A stretch of 64,000 nucleotides of DNA from Coffea arabica. Taxonomy: Eukaryota > Streptophyta > Magnoliopsida > Gentianales > Rubiaceae. The notes under the pieces were generated by a model. That model did no database searches. It was not told the DNA's origin and worked only from the letters and a program-made list of their open reading frames with translations. The position numbers and the translations under genes are program-made. The stretch spans positions 11,988,466 through 12,052,465 of the forward strand of contig NC_092322.1 in NCBI RefSeq assembly GCF_036785885.1, written 5' to 3'. Numbering within the stretch: position 1 is the first letter of the stretch; every line of letters starts with the position of its first letter. This document shows, one piece after another, positions 1 through 12,562 of the stretch.

Positions 1-1359
1 TATTCTAGATTTATTCTTTCAGTAAAGTTAACTAAACTCTCTGAAAAAAAAAAAAATCAAGTCTATCAAAGTGAAAAATAATGAGAATTGAATCGCTATC
101 ATCAGATCAGGCGGATGAGTCGTCGTACACTTATTTAGATTTGATCCGAAGAAATCATATATTAGTGCAAGTGATTGTACTAAAGACACGTAAAGATCTT
201 GGTGGGGGAAGATAGTCCAAATACCATTGATCAGAATATGCATGAGATCATGTATGTTGGCGCCGATAGCCTAAGGGCCGTTGATTATCGTATGCATGAG
301 ACCATATACGTTGAATATGAAACTTTTTATCAGACCTAAAAAGATGAGACATTATGTACTCAATGAGCTTCTCGATGCCTTCAAAGATTAGTGATGTAAA
401 TACTATAGAAATAGAAAGGCAAAGGGGTAAACAAAAGGCCATTGGACTGGGATTACCACTTGGACCTGTGATTATGCTAGACTGTGGAAGAAAGCCCCAT
501 ACATGACGGCACACTAAAGTGCTCATAATTGATTGCTTAGGCAGTCGAAAACGAAGTGTGATGCTTGTTCTTTTTTTTGTAAAAAATGCCAAAATGCACT
601 AGCCTGGACCTACAAGTTCTCAATAATATATGTTTGAAAGGACAAAATTGGTCCCAATAATTGACACGAATAGGGTACTGAAAATGACTAATTACGACTC
701 TCAGGGCTCGGAAAACGACCAGCCTGGCTCTATATATATACTCTCTAGTCGAATTTTACCATTATTTATTTTCCCTTTTAAATGTTTGAAAAATAAGCTT
801 GTAGAAACAAAAATAGTACCAAAGTAGGAGCATAAAAAAGGCAACTGTGGTATGCTCATTCACCAACAAGTTATCGGGATTTACAATTGAATAATTCTTT
901 TATCGTATTTTTTAAACCAGTATATATATTTCTTAAAAAAGAAGCTAGTAAACCAATTTGGCAAGCATGAAGAAAATTCAAGGTTCTCTTCGAATATTGG
1001 ATTGGTTAAAGAAGAAGCAATTCAAAAGCCAGCGACACATAGGAGCCCACCTATTTATTTCGTTTTCCTCTTGTTTTTCTTCTTGCCATTTTTTTGTTTG
1101 AAAACTAAGAAACTGAAACGATTTTACTTTGTTTGGTTATCTCTTCACCTAACCAAAACCCTTTATTCTCCGCGCGCCTAAGTTATGGATTCTTTGAATT
1201 GGTTTTGTGTAAACATCAAAATTGCAAAGAAAGCTATCCGCCGAACTTGAAATAACCATAACGAAGGAAAGCATATTCTGTGACCAAATTAACATTTTGA
1301 TATCGAATATGACTGTTTCAGAAAAATAGATTTTAAGTAATTATTTCTCCCATATCATA
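1..1359. other. Intergenic, no gene seen
   Basis: AT-rich sequence with short open frames only. None has codon composition, splice sites or a protein motif that I recognise. The longest frame, on the minus strand around 248-592, looks like chance. Confidence 0.5.
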
Positions 1360-2020
1360 TAGGGTGGTCACGGTTCAGATTTGAATCGGAATCGAATTAA
1401 AATCGGCCCTGTGATTTGTTGAACCGGAATTGATACCAAATTTTGAAAATCAAAACTGAAACCATGACCGTAACTACATATTCAGGTTCAGATTCATCAA
1501 AATTTTGAACCGAAACTGAAATCGACGATTTACAACCAGCTTATACCATCTTAAAAAACATTTGTTACCTAAACTTATATGCCAGTTTAGAGTTCTATAT
1601 TAACAGTGAACATCTAATATCAACAGCTCTAATCCTAACCCAACAATCTATTGTCCCATTTCATTAGTAAGTCTATACTCTAGGATTAATCTAAATCTAA
1701 GACTAATCTAATCTAATTAATAATGAGATACTTTTTTCGTAAAATTTGTATCATTTTTTTCTTTTTCCTTGCACACAATAATACAATAAATTTCTTTTTT
1801 TTTTCCCATTCATTATCATTTTTTTTAGAATCAATTTTATAATAACAAGTGTTTAAACATAACTAAGAGAACTGAAACTATGACATGAAGAAACGGGAAT
1901 TGTAACCGAAATCAGAAGTTCAAGAATCATAATTGTAACTATCTTTATAAGAGTCGATTTTGATTTCACATTTCAGAAAAATCAAAATCGTCAATTTTTA
2001 AATTGAAACCGATGGCAATG
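1360..2020. repeat. Degenerate TIR element (hAT/MITE-like)
   Basis: The left end (TAGGGTGGTCACGGTTCAG) and the reverse complement of the right end (CATTGCCATCGGTTTCAAT) resemble each other over about 18 bases, with blocks of 'GGTTC...' and 'AACCGAA' sequence inside both halves. This is the layout of a small non-autonomous DNA transposon. No clean target duplication was found, so the ends are approximate. Confidence 0.4.
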
Positions 2021-2697
2021 TTGTTAAATTCGAATCGGATAGCGATTCGACTAAACTACTGGATCATGGGTCAATTGGTCGGATCAGTCGGACCGTTCTC
2101 AAAAGCCCGCTGATGTCTGCATGATGTTATAATTATTTTATATTTTTGTATGTTTCATAAATATTAAAATTAAGTTTTTGGTTATATTTGGCCAATCATA
2201 AAAAATGTTCCAAAAATATTAGACTTGCAATCAAATATACACCTAATAATTATATATAAAAATGTAAATTCATGGTTAAAATATATCTATTCTCCAAAAC
2301 TACTTGAAAAATAAATTAAAACAAATTAATGCAAGTTGGAATCACTGATGCTAAATTAATGAGATCATAGGGATGAAAACATCTTAATTTAGAGATCATT
2401 TAGCAAAGCCAGTGATTTTGATAGTTGCACTAAATGAATGACGTTTTTTGATTCCTATTAATAAATGAAAGTGTTATAATTTAGGTAATTCAAATTATGT
2501 TTGGAGAAAAGAAGAAAGAAAAGTTTGAGAATCGGATCAATCAGTCGAATCGGGTCATTGGGTTATCTGTTTTTGATGATTTTGACTAATTTTTTTTATC
2601 AAAGCGCTTTTATGCTACAAATCAATTCAAAAAGAAGGGCGGTTCACAATCAAATCGGTTGAACCGATCGATCCGATCCAGATCTAGCAACACCGAC
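2021..2697. repeat. Second degenerate TIR element
   Basis: The left part (TGTTGTTAAATTCGAATCGG) matches the reverse complement of the right part (TGTTGCTAGATCTGGATCGG) with few mismatches, and both sides carry 'ATCGG' and 'TTCGAC' type motifs. It abuts the previous repeat, and its right end is the target of the GC-rich hAT element that starts at 2698. Confidence 0.4.
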
Positions 2698-3509
2698 TAG
2701 GGATGGCAACGGGGCGGGCTTGGGGCGGGGGACCCCTCCCCCGTCCCCCGCCCCGTTGCCTATTAGTTCCCCCCGTCCCCCGTCCCATCCCCCGCCTCCC
2801 GCTCCCCCCGCCTTGCCCCGCTTCCCCCGCGGGGGCACCCTCGGGGTTAATAAAATTTTATTATATAATTTTATTATAATTAAATTTTAATAAATAATCA
2901 AGTACTAAAATATCAACACATTACCAAATTATTATTCATTATAATTTTACAATTGAAACTCATAAAAACAATCAAACAGAAGTTATTTGAATACAATCCA
3001 ATATGATGAAATAAATATAACTAAAATAGTCAAATTTTCACTTTTAGTACAAATGCAATCACTAATTCATCATTGTGTTTGTGTTTTTTTTTTGAGAAAA
3101 AAGTGTTATTCTATTAAGTGTAATTAGAAATTTAGTATAAATGTATTAGTAAATTTAGTATAACTAATTAGTAAATTCTATTAGTAGACATGTATAATTA
3201 TTCATATAACTGATAATATCAATTATATTACATAAACTAATATACATTATATAATACATCTAACTAATAATATCATTATCATAAGTTTATAACTAATTAA
3301 CTTACATATAATATATAGTCATTTATATATATATATATATATATTTGCGGGTGGCGGGGCGGGGGATGGGGCGGGGGTATACTCCCCCGCCCCCCGCCCC
3401 GTTTCTAAGCGGTGGGAAAAAATCCCCCCCCGCCCCCGCCCCAACCCCCGCCCCGTGTGCTCCCCGCGGGGCGGGCACCCGCGGGCACCCGCCCCCATTG
3501 CCATCCCTA
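2698..3509. mobile_element. Non-autonomous hAT element, GC-rich ends
   Basis: The left terminus TAGGGATGGCAACGGGG and the reverse complement of the right terminus TAGGGATGGCAATGGGG are nearly identical. The element is flanked by a perfect 8-bp direct repeat ACACCGAC (2690-2697 and 3510-3517), the duplication length typical of hAT transposons. The outer ~150 bp on each side are very G/C-rich runs, whereas the ~500-bp core is very A/T-rich with an (AT)n tract near 3325-3345. No transposase frame is present, so it would need a source element in trans. Confidence 0.88.
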
Positions 3510-3517
3510 ACACCGAC

Positions 3518-5975
3518 GGTTCTGGAGGGGTCGCCGCCATGTCTAATGTCATATATTTGTCTATGAAGACATGCTATACCTACAGAAAATACCCTATTCC
3601 CTCTTTTTTCCTAGAGCAAGTGCCTTGACAAGTTCAAAGTCCTAGAATCACACGTGTCTCACGTGAAAACGGCATAGTTTAGAAAACCAATCGGACAATC
3701 ACGTCACACAAGGACGAGAACTAGTGTTTCAACCATACCAAAAGTAATAGATAAAGAATAAAAAAGATCAAATATTAGATGAGCAAGAAGCAATGGAGGC
3801 ACTGCATAACAGGTTTTACAGCAGTCTAGCACTACACACGTCTTCTGCTTCTTCTCGTCACAAAAATATTTTACATGTTACATTGAGCACGAGTCGCTGC
3901 TCCTGTTTCCCTCCTCCCCCACACAATAATGCTGGTTATCATTTTGTTCACTCATTCAACTAATTATATTGCATGAATACTGCACAACTCAAGCGTACGA
4001 GCATAAATATTTACTTTATTTTTGTAAAGGGATTCTTACATGTATATTGTACTGCGAACTTAGAACAAGCATATAGTGATAAAAAAAATGAAGTATAGAA
4101 GATCTTTGTTAGTATACTCTCAAAAGGAAAAAAAAGGGGGGGATTTAATGGATTCAAATGTTAATATATTCAAATCGTTTGATAATCAAAATTAAATATC
4201 TGAATTAATTAAGTGATACTAAATTTTCTAGACCTCTCAAAATTAAGTGATAAGTTATTCACTTATCACTGAACGTGATATGTACTTAAATGTATTAGAT
4301 TTAATATTTAACAATTTAATAATTTAATGGATTCGGCACCTTAAATTTTAAATTCTGATTATTATGTAGTAAGGAGCATGGGATCAGATATTTTGGGATC
4401 ATTATGTCTGTGGCCATCATTTGGTCACGCCGTGATTTTCAATTGTTTTTTCAGGCGAACTTTAATATTATTGTGAGTGTAATAAAGCATCCTATGAGTC
4501 ATAGGTGGGTGAAAATTTATGAGTTCCATCAGACAATAATTAAATGAAAAATCAAACAGTGAATATTGGCGATCTTTCCAAAACTGAATTAATTTATGTA
4601 ACTTTCACTTGAAACGCACCAGTCAGTTTGGGTACATCTGGCCAGGATCAATTGCCTACCATTGCAATCGACAATGTCCTTTTCACTTTCTATTACTTTC
4701 CCGTGCACTTCAGCCCATCCGTCCCATGGAAATGAACAATATAATTACCAGTTTCCCCTTAAAGCTTGGAAAACACTGTCCAAAAACAACGGGAAATTAA
4801 GAATATTCATCCCCATTTAGAATCCGTAAACTTTAATACTGTGGGGTCACTCCTTCGATCAACCGTTGATGTCACTCTGCACTTATGATTCTGCCCCAAA
4901 CGGCCAATGGGCAGAACTTACGGACAACAAACCTATCATCATCACCCATCGTTTTAAGGGTCATTGATTCTATTGTGTGCCCTAAAAACACATGAAAGTA
5001 AATCTTTTTCGTTAGAGTGCATGCAATTTTCTGGAGAGAGTAATTTTAGAATATTAGCACAGCAGCACAACTAGTCTTTACGTTAGTGTGTCTATGGCGT
5101 GTGCTCTTAGAACATTATATTATCAAGACGGAGATAAACAGTATAGATTAAATTTTTATGTACCGACGACGTAGCGATTTTTTTTTTTTTTGTTTACACT
5201 AGCAACTTTGGATGAATGTTACATATGCATGATTTGAATTTCAAATTTAAATTCATATTATGTAGCATAATCTAAACATAATTATACACTAACAGCATTT
5301 AAACAATTTTGTATAATTGTCAAAACATAGTTGCACTATTGTGTATATAATTGTTAAAAATAGTGTATTAACTCTTTACCTTATATTCTCAAAACATAGT
5401 TGCACTATTGTGGTTTGCCATAAAAAATTTTTTTCACAGGTTTTAGCGTAAACTAACTTATTCAGTTTGATAATATATTTCAAATTTTAACTAGATAAAT
5501 TTCGACTTCGTTTATAATTGAATTTACCGTAATATTTTGTAATATATATAACCTTACTTAACTGATGAATTTGAATTTAATTTCAAAAAACATAGCGTAA
5601 TTGAATTTCAATTAGATGATAGATGCATTTTATTAGCACTAATAGATCTGCCTAACTATTCCAAGACACAAATCTAATCACCAAATAAAATATAAAAAGG
5701 AAAAAAAAAGTGTTGAAAATAATTACACTTGCACTTCAATTGAAAGTGATGCCATGAGGTAGACTACTTCATAAACCACTAATTTGCACAACATCAATTG
5801 ACAATCCAACGGCTCATATTCACTTTCATCCCCCTCTTATTCTGCTTATCTCCCCTCCCACCTTCCATTTCACTCCATCCTCCAAACACACTCACGCACT
5901 AACACACACAGACACACACAGACACCAATATTCATATATTCTCTCAGTCCAGCCAGCCAGAAGGCGAAGGGTCCG
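3518..5975. other. Intergenic upstream of FLZ gene
   Basis: Contains the repeat at 4141-4357 and otherwise AT-rich sequence without a supported gene. The last ~100 bp (about 5820-5975) are C/T-rich and include CA-rich tracts, as expected of a plant 5' leader. No clear TATA box was identified. Confidence 0.45.
4141..4357 (-). repeat. Inverted copy of the 19-kb MITE
   Basis: Read on the minus strand, this stretch matches about 19040-19258 closely through blocks such as ATTAAATTGTTAAATATTAA and TCAGTGATAAGTGAATA. It lacks the outermost terminal repeats seen in the other copy, so it is a truncated member of the same MITE family. Confidence 0.7.
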
Positions 5976-7193
5976 ATGTTGGGGAAGCGTGCACGGGCAC
6001 CTATGAGGAGAACAACAAGCATGACTGGGATCACCGTTGATGTAGGAGCTGGGAACATGGCCATGGATGCACCGGCATCTTTAGATCCTCAGAATCCAAT
6101 CACTTCTGGTGATCATGGGGTCCCAGAAGGGCATGTGATGGTAGGACCAAGTGCATATGATCATCGTTTAACAGCTCCCATGTTGTTATCTCCCAGATAT
6201 TTTAGGAGGGATCCGTCAGCTGATCATCATCAACCTTTGGAAACAGCTAATTTCTTGAGAACTTGTGGCTTGTGTAATCGCCGTTTGGCACCTGGCCGTG
6301 ACATATACATGTACAGGTATCAGCATGTCATATGGCTTACTTCCTTTGTGTGTGTGTGTGTGTGTGTGTGTGTTTTTTTTTTCTTTCCTTTTTGTTTCTC
6401 TCCCCTTGGGATTGGTGGTTGGCTATTTTCGGTGGGAGACTCACTATTGTAGTGTTCTTATTCTTGTTTATGGCTTTTGAAACTATAGTATCTTATTGAG
6501 GTGGGGTTTTATGTGATTGAGGTTAGTGATAGACGTATAGGGTTGCATGCTTGTTTATTCAAGAATTGAATTTGTGACATTTCTAGACCAGGGGTTTTTG
6601 CTTATTAGTAAGTTTAATTCGTGAAAGGGTTTTTTGTGACTAAGGTTAGTGATAGAAGACTAGTGTTGCATGCTTGTTCATTGAAGAGTTGATTTTCTGA
6701 AATATCTATAGCAGTATTTTTGTTTATTGGTATGTTTAATTCGTGAGATATACTTGACAATCTGATTGATTTGTCACAATATTAGTTTTTGTTTCTAACT
6801 TTTCTGGCATTGAATTCATGATTTCGTTTTACCAAATTTTGTTTGCTGCGTTAATAAATTTTTGCTGCGTGTGTTATTTCTAATTTCTTGGCATAAATAG
6901 TTAATATATACCCCTGTTAGTGATTGCCACAAGCAAAAACAAAGAAGCTATATATTAATAGTATCTCCTTTGCTTTCTTCTTGTATTTTTTTTGGTTGTA
7001 ATGAAAATACAGGGGTGATTCAGCATTTTGCAGTCAAGAATGCAGGGAACAAAGGATGAAACAAGATGAAAGAAAAGAAAAGTATCGCATGGCAGCCTCA
7101 AAGAAAGTTGAAGGTCATCATAATCAGTATTCTGAGCTTGCTAACTCGGCCTCTGAATCCTCTAGCAATAGTGAGACAGTTGCTGCAGCTTGA
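5976..7193 (+). CDS. FCS-like zinc finger (FLZ) protein
   Basis: Two exons, 5976-6316 and 7013-7193, joined by a 696-bp GT-AG intron that splits an Arg codon, give 173 aa. The FLZ domain (formerly DUF581, family known from MARD1) spans about residues 92-134: FLRTCGLC supplies the first Cys pair (C97, C100), and the second exon supplies FCSQECR (C120, C124). The splice is fixed by this domain, because only the joined frame gives the complete Cx2C...FCSxxCR signature. The N-terminus is basic (MLGKRARAPMRRTTSMTG) and the C-terminus is Ser/Glu-rich. FLZ proteins are plant-specific adaptors that bind SnRK1 kinase subunits and act in sugar and stress signalling; that role is family knowledge and is not shown here. 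The start is the first ATG in frame after a CT/CA-rich leader. The exact FLZ paralogue cannot be named. Confidence 0.92.
6347..6373. repeat. (GT)n microsatellite in FLZ intron
   Basis: About 13 TG units followed by a T run, starting some 30 bp inside the FLZ intron. Likely to vary in length between individuals. Confidence 0.9.
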
Positions 7194-7523
7194 AAAGTTA
7201 CTGCTTAAATATATAGTACATATATTTGATGATAATCGTATAGAAAAAAAAAAGATTCTACATTTAAATGCGAAAAAAAATTAACTATGTGTGTTAGAAC
7301 TAATGATGTAGGGGAAATTATCAATGTATGGCTTGAATTTTGTCTCTCTTTCTTTTGGGGCATTGGCCGATGTATTCAGGAAAAAGTCTGAAGTCTTAGT
7401 TGCTAATGAGCTAGGTTACTCATTAGCAAAATGTATGATGCAAGATTTGCAGAAAAACTGTATGTATAATTTGAGGGAGTGCTTAATTTTGTTCAAGAAA
7501 TTTTCTGTATTGTAATCTTGGTT

Positions 7524-7653
7524 GTGTTTGGATTGCATTTTTTATGAAAAAAATACTGTAGCGATTTGATGTATGTGAGGAAAAAAGATAATAGGGAAAT
7601 GTGATCACGAAAAACGACGTAATTTTCTGACAAAAAACCGCAATCCAAACAAG
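7524..7653. repeat. Small MITE (TTTGGATTG termini)
   Basis: Begins TGTTTGGATTGCATTTTT and ends CCGCAATCCAAACAAGGC, an imperfect terminal inverted repeat around ATACTGTAGC and GTATGTGAG blocks. The same blocks recur at 10550-10708. Short elements with these ends are common in dicot genomes. Confidence 0.65.
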
Positions 7654-10549
7654 GCCTTAGTTTCTCTCTTTCTAGTAGCTAAACAAGTACAAGATTTTGG
7701 ACAGTTTCCTCGTTCCAAAGCTTCATCTCCCAACCCTCAAAGTTGGATGGTGGGTTTATTATGTCTAGTGAATGCTAAACTAAAGCTGCTAACTGTGAGA
7801 AAAATATTGAAGGTAAATTTCGTATATACTATCATGATTGGAAATATCACAATTGAATTTCAAATTCAAATTTAGATTAATTATCATACATCTAAATATT
7901 AATTAGGGAAGTGCTCATAATTTAATGAAATGAACTATTTACAGTATCATTCTCTATTGCTATTAAGGAGGCATCTACTATTTGTAAGATTAGAGATAAC
8001 GCACACTAGAAATTATCAAAATGAAGGATGATTGATTTGTTGAAATATAACACTATCCATGTAACACGAAGGCAGTGATTAACTTTAAGATGCAAAAGAT
8101 AAATATTTTGACTATGAGTTTCTATAGATTGATTGAATATTTTTAATTTCTCTCGTTTAATTGGACTACTCTGGAGCAATTTGCCTCTTGCTCTGGTATT
8201 ACCTACCAATGAAATTATCAAAGTATACGTCTATTTCTTGAAAAGCCACCAATGATTCTAGACTAAGGTGGCGCATTATGTTGCTTGCCGGTTCACAACT
8301 GGAATAAGATTGATTTTTCTTGCAATCATCATCTGTACACACTTTGTTCAGCAGAATAATTTTCTTCATAACGTCTACCAACCGGCCATGACATGATGCA
8401 GTAGGACCTTCAATCAAATCCATGGAGGCCGAAAACTTCTGGCACCGGACATTGAAGTGATTGACTTTCTCCCAAATTTCTTCAACAGAACAAAAAGGAT
8501 TTTAATTGGATGAGAAATTCATACAAGTACATTTTATTGGAAAGGTGCTATGAAAAAGCTAGGTTGACCATATAATTTTCCAACGTCTGATCTCAAATAC
8601 CCTCGTTACTTATAATTGAGCTTAGGGGTGCGTTGGCATACAAGTCACAAATTGTATTGAAATTTGTGGTTTTTTAGGCTTTCAAGGAATTGCATGTGAG
8701 TGAATAGAAATTAATACTAGACACTTCACTTTGATAGTTATAGCCAAAGACTAGACTATGACCTTCTTGACATATTCAAATTTTTAGGTAAGAGTATGAT
8801 GTTACAAAACTTTTTTTTTTTTTTTTTTTTTTTGCGTTTGTTGTATTTTTCCAACCATGCACTGTGCTATCTTTTGATGTGCACGTTTAACATCAGCACA
8901 ATACAACTGTGCGATGTAAAATTTCCAAAGCGACTGATTCAGGAGACAAGGACACAAACATTAATGCAAGAAAGATATTTACTTAAATCTTGCATTCTTT
9001 ATTTTTCCAATTACTTAAGATTTATGGGTTTTTGTAATCCTAGGCAGGACCAAACTTTAGTGTGCTTCATGAACAACTCTCTCGGCCTGCACTCGTTTAA
9101 TTTTCCAGCTTTTCTAAAGCCTATGCATTTGTGTCTTCTTTTGCCAGTTCTAATTGTACAGCCCACTGCCCACACAGGAAGAAGAGCCGTCAACCCTAAA
9201 CAAGATTACGTGTCTATCAAATGTTTCCAATTTGAACATTAGAATTGCTAGGAACGGTTAAAGAATTAGTAAAAAATTGGAAGATTTGGTAGCAAGTCTT
9301 GGAAATCCGTGAGGACCCGAATTATACTGCATGCCACGAATTATATTGAATACATTTATTTTTTTGAGCTTCGAGTCAATAGATTACTTGGGTTACTTTT
9401 CAGTAGTTTTTAATTAGGTGGTCGGCATCATTGGGTTTATCTCGATAAATTATGTGCTAGATCTAAGGAAGTTTGGTTATAAGTTACTTTCAGAGGCTTT
9501 TTAATTCAATGTCGGAGATTGGGTATCATGTTATTTGATTTTTATCCTTGGAATGGCTACTAATTTAGTAGTCAGAACAACTGAAATCCTAGCTGGCTTA
9601 GCAGTATATTGCATTGATAAACTATCAACACAAAGTTACCCTAGCATGCAGGCGAAAGATCTAATGAATGGTATATAAGGGGGAGGGATAAGTCAGGCGA
9701 TAGGGAGTGTAAGCGAGAGATTCGGGTTTGAAATCTTTTACTTATATTAAAAAGAGAGTGAGACAGAGAATGGCATTGAAAATTTTCATGTTCTAGTTAA
9801 TTTTGCGGAACAACAAAATATAAAGAATTTTTAAAATTTAAATGCTCTAATTTGGGCTAGGAGAGAAGAAGAAAAAGTAAATATTGAAGAGGTATAAACG
9901 TTTCTAATCTTGCCGACTGTTTTCTTAAAAAAAAAATTGGATGCATGGGAAGCATAACGCCGAAAATTAGATCTTAAAAATATACAAACAGAAAATATTT
10001 GCACAAAATGAAACAAATAAAATTTATCTTTCATCGATTTAGGTAATATGATACACAATTAAAATGTAACTCATTTTAATTTGTTGCTGACCAACCTGAG
10101 TTGTAATCTTTTAACCTTTACTAGCTAGTAAGGGATAACTGAGTTCGAGGTAGTTCAAGAACCTAAAAAAAACTTGAAACTTTGTTGAAGGCTAATTGAT
10201 CAGCTGTTAAAGTGATATGGTTGCCAGTTTTATATTGGTTTTCTCATTGATTGGGATATTTTACTTTCATAAGTTGCATGGGAAATCTAGACCTTGATGG
10301 AGATAGAGAAACGAGAGGGTTAGAAAGTTGATTTAAGTGCCTCAGATACCCTAAAACAGTGTTCTTGCCATCTAATCAAGTTGATGGGCATCTATTGTGA
10401 TGTTCAACTCTTAAATAAATCTCCAAAAACAATTTTCTAACGTCTATGGTCTAATGTGTGAATGTGTTTGGCTTTTCAGTTTCTTGAACAGAAAGAAACG
10501 TTTTACCGACACCACTTGGTCTATGTGCATCTGCATAGTAGACTTTGAG

Positions 10550-10708
10550 TGTGTCTAAATAGTAGATTATTTGGGATAATTTTTTTGAAAAAAATACTGT
10601 AATACTTTTTTGATATATATATATATATGTGAGATAAAGTTATTATTAAAAAATGTACTGAAAGTGCAAGCAAATAAAAATTGAAAAATGAACTATAATT
10701 CAAACAAT
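10550..10708. repeat. Second member of the TTTGGATTG-type MITE
   Basis: Shares the ordered blocks TTTTTTGAAAAAAATACTGTA, an AT run plus TGTGAGATAAAG, and a terminal AATTCAAACAA with the 7524-7653 element. Its ends are more degraded and it contains a short (AT)n tract. Confidence 0.55.
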
Positions 10709-10814
10709 TTTTATTTTAATGCTAGGAAGATTCTTGCACATACGCAAGAGCACTGGTGGAACTAGAGATTGGGATTTAAAGACAAAACTAGTACAGATGC
10801 ATATTTTGAAAAGA

Positions 10815-10960
10815 ATTAATCTTACAGACAATTTATACATTATCATTATTGTCGGATGTATGACCACTAACCTGAACTTAATTTTGAAAACCAAATTTTG
10901 TACATGTATCATGCATCGAAGCGTGATAATGTATACGCTAACAGTGTATGTAAGATTAAT
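10815..10960. repeat. ACAGTGTATA MITE, copy A
   Basis: Bounded by ATTAATCTTACAGACAATTTATAC and its imperfect inverse ending in GTGTATGTAAGATTAAT. The centre has the AAATTTTGTA/CATGTATCATGCAT block shared with the copies at 23050, 24052, 25733 and 55518. Confidence 0.65.
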
Positions 10961-11650
10961 ATTTTTAAAAAGGGTATCTTTATATATTTGAAAAAAAAAA
11001 GTGATAAAATATATTTGTTTACAAGGATGTATGTAAATATTTATTTAAAGGGATGTTAAAGGATTTCTCAACTCTTGTGGGAAGAAGGGGTAAAGTCTAA
11101 TTTCTATTTGGGTATAAATGAATGTTTTCAGTTTTTACTAGGGGTGTACAAGAATATTTGAAATCTTGGGCCGCCCCCCTTACACCCGCCAGCGCAGAGG
11201 AAAATCCGTCGCCCGCTGTTTTTTATTTCTTTCAGAGGTCATTTCGAGTCTCTTTCGTCCCTAATTGACTGAAAACCAAATCAAATAATTTCTCAAATTT
11301 AACTGTATCATCTCAAAGTACGAAAAATACTATATAAATATTTAAGACCAAGAAAAGGGGACCAACAACTGTCCACTGAAACTTAGTGAGGATTCTACAT
11401 GTAGCTGAGATTTGTGCTCGTGGAGTTTTCATGGGTGTATTGCTTCATCTTAATAAAATTTTCTATTTTTGCTCAAAAAAAAGGGACCGACGGACATCTA
11501 AACGAAGGCTACCTCTCCTAAGGTTTGTAATGATTGCAGTCCCTTTCCTTAAAGTTTGAAAAATTACAAAAACTTTCTTTAGGAGATATGTTTTGGTAAC
11601 AAATTGTGATGTAAATACAAATAATCTAATGAATATTCTATATTGCTCCT

Positions 11651-12554
11651 AGAGGTGGCAAAATGGGCGGGATGAGCGGGATTTGCTTGGGTTTGAGATG
11701 GAACCGAGTCATATGGGTTTGGGCCCAACCTTACCCATATGTGTTTTGGGACTAACTTGGGCGGGATCACTTTGGGATGGGTTTAGATTGATCCCGCCCA
11801 ATACCCAAATCCATTTCCTACATATTTTTTTCCTTTAATTCATTTTATATTTTTTATATAATTTTAATATTTTTGATTTATTAAATTTCTTTTAGTTTTA
11901 TTAAATAAACATGCAAGTGCTTTATACTCAAGATTCCCACCAAAAATTGGATTAACAAATAAAGGAAAAGATAGATATACAGACATATTCTAACATATAT
12001 CAAGATGGCCAAGGTCCTTAGGATGTTGAATATTTATTCTCGTCATTGTCCAAGGATGACAGGCCTAAACTGACTGAAATGCTAGAAATTTTTGTGGATA
12101 ATGACTAGGAAGACTACTAGATTATATTCGCTGGTATGACTATAAAAATTGTTAAAGATAATTTTTGAATCTAAGACTCCGTTTGGATTGACTATTTTTC
12201 CAAAAAATAAGTTTTTCAAATACAATGTTACAGTAATATACAATAACTCAAGAAACATCCCATCCATATTAGTATATCAAATATTTCAAAAAAATTTTAT
12301 AGTAAAAATTTTTCATATACATTGTTATAATAAAATATTTCAAAAATACCCCCCAAAAAATAGCTAATCCAAACTGAGCCCTTGCTATTTGAGCCCAATG
12401 GGTACCCAAGTATTTCCCACCCTTTCCCATTCATTAATGGGTATAGTTGGGATGTGTCCCAACTTAAACCCAATATCAAATTATAATACCCATCCCGCCC
12501 AAAGTTCCTTTGGGCATGGGTAGCCCATTGGGACTTGGGACAAATTGCCAGCAT
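11651..12554. mobile_element. Non-autonomous hAT element with 8-bp TSD
   Basis: Flanked by the 8-bp repeat TTGCTCCT at 11643-11650 and 12555-12562. The left end begins AGAGGTGGCAAAATGGGCGG; the right end, inverted, reads ATGCTGGCAATTTGTCCC. Both sides are rich in GGGCGGGAT and TGGGTA-type words, as in hAT elements with GAGGTGGCAAA termini. No transposase frame remains. A smaller MITE sits inside at about 12176-12380. Confidence 0.82.
12176..12380. repeat. MITE nested in the 11.6-kb hAT element
   Basis: Starts CTCCGTTTGGATTGACTATT and ends AATAGCTAATCCAAACTGAG, a terminal inverted repeat of about 20 bp with several mismatches. The interior is rich in ATATTTCAAAAA. A half copy with the same right end occurs at about 56511-56693. 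Confidence 0.7.
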
Positions 12555-12562
12555 TTGCTCCT

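Larger units (their letters stand above)
7194..11642. other. Intergenic between FLZ gene and hAT element
   Basis: No supported gene. Contains short MITE copies at 7524-7653, 10550-10708 and 10815-10960, a half copy of the ACAGTGTATA family near 7815-7905, and a long T run at 8813-8833. Open frames here (for example around 8796-9242) show no recognisable protein motif. Confidence 0.45.

Noticed and set aside
248..592. 114-codon minus-strand open frame
   Set aside because: Starts from a non-ATG codon, shows no recognisable domain, and has no splice or promoter context.
6265..6480. Continuation of FLZ frames past 6316
   Set aside because: This is intron sequence, including the GT microsatellite; the zinc finger is completed only by splicing to 7013.
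8796..9242. 148-codon plus-strand open frame
   Set aside because: Begins in a poly-T run that encodes a string of Phe; the remainder has no recognisable motif.
9308..9340. GTGAGGACCCGAA as an LTR start
   Set aside because: No matching end, no second LTR and no target duplication nearby.
9655..9770. Possible degenerate SINE (AGATTCGGGTTTGAAATC)
   Set aside because: The B box match is poor and no duplication was found.
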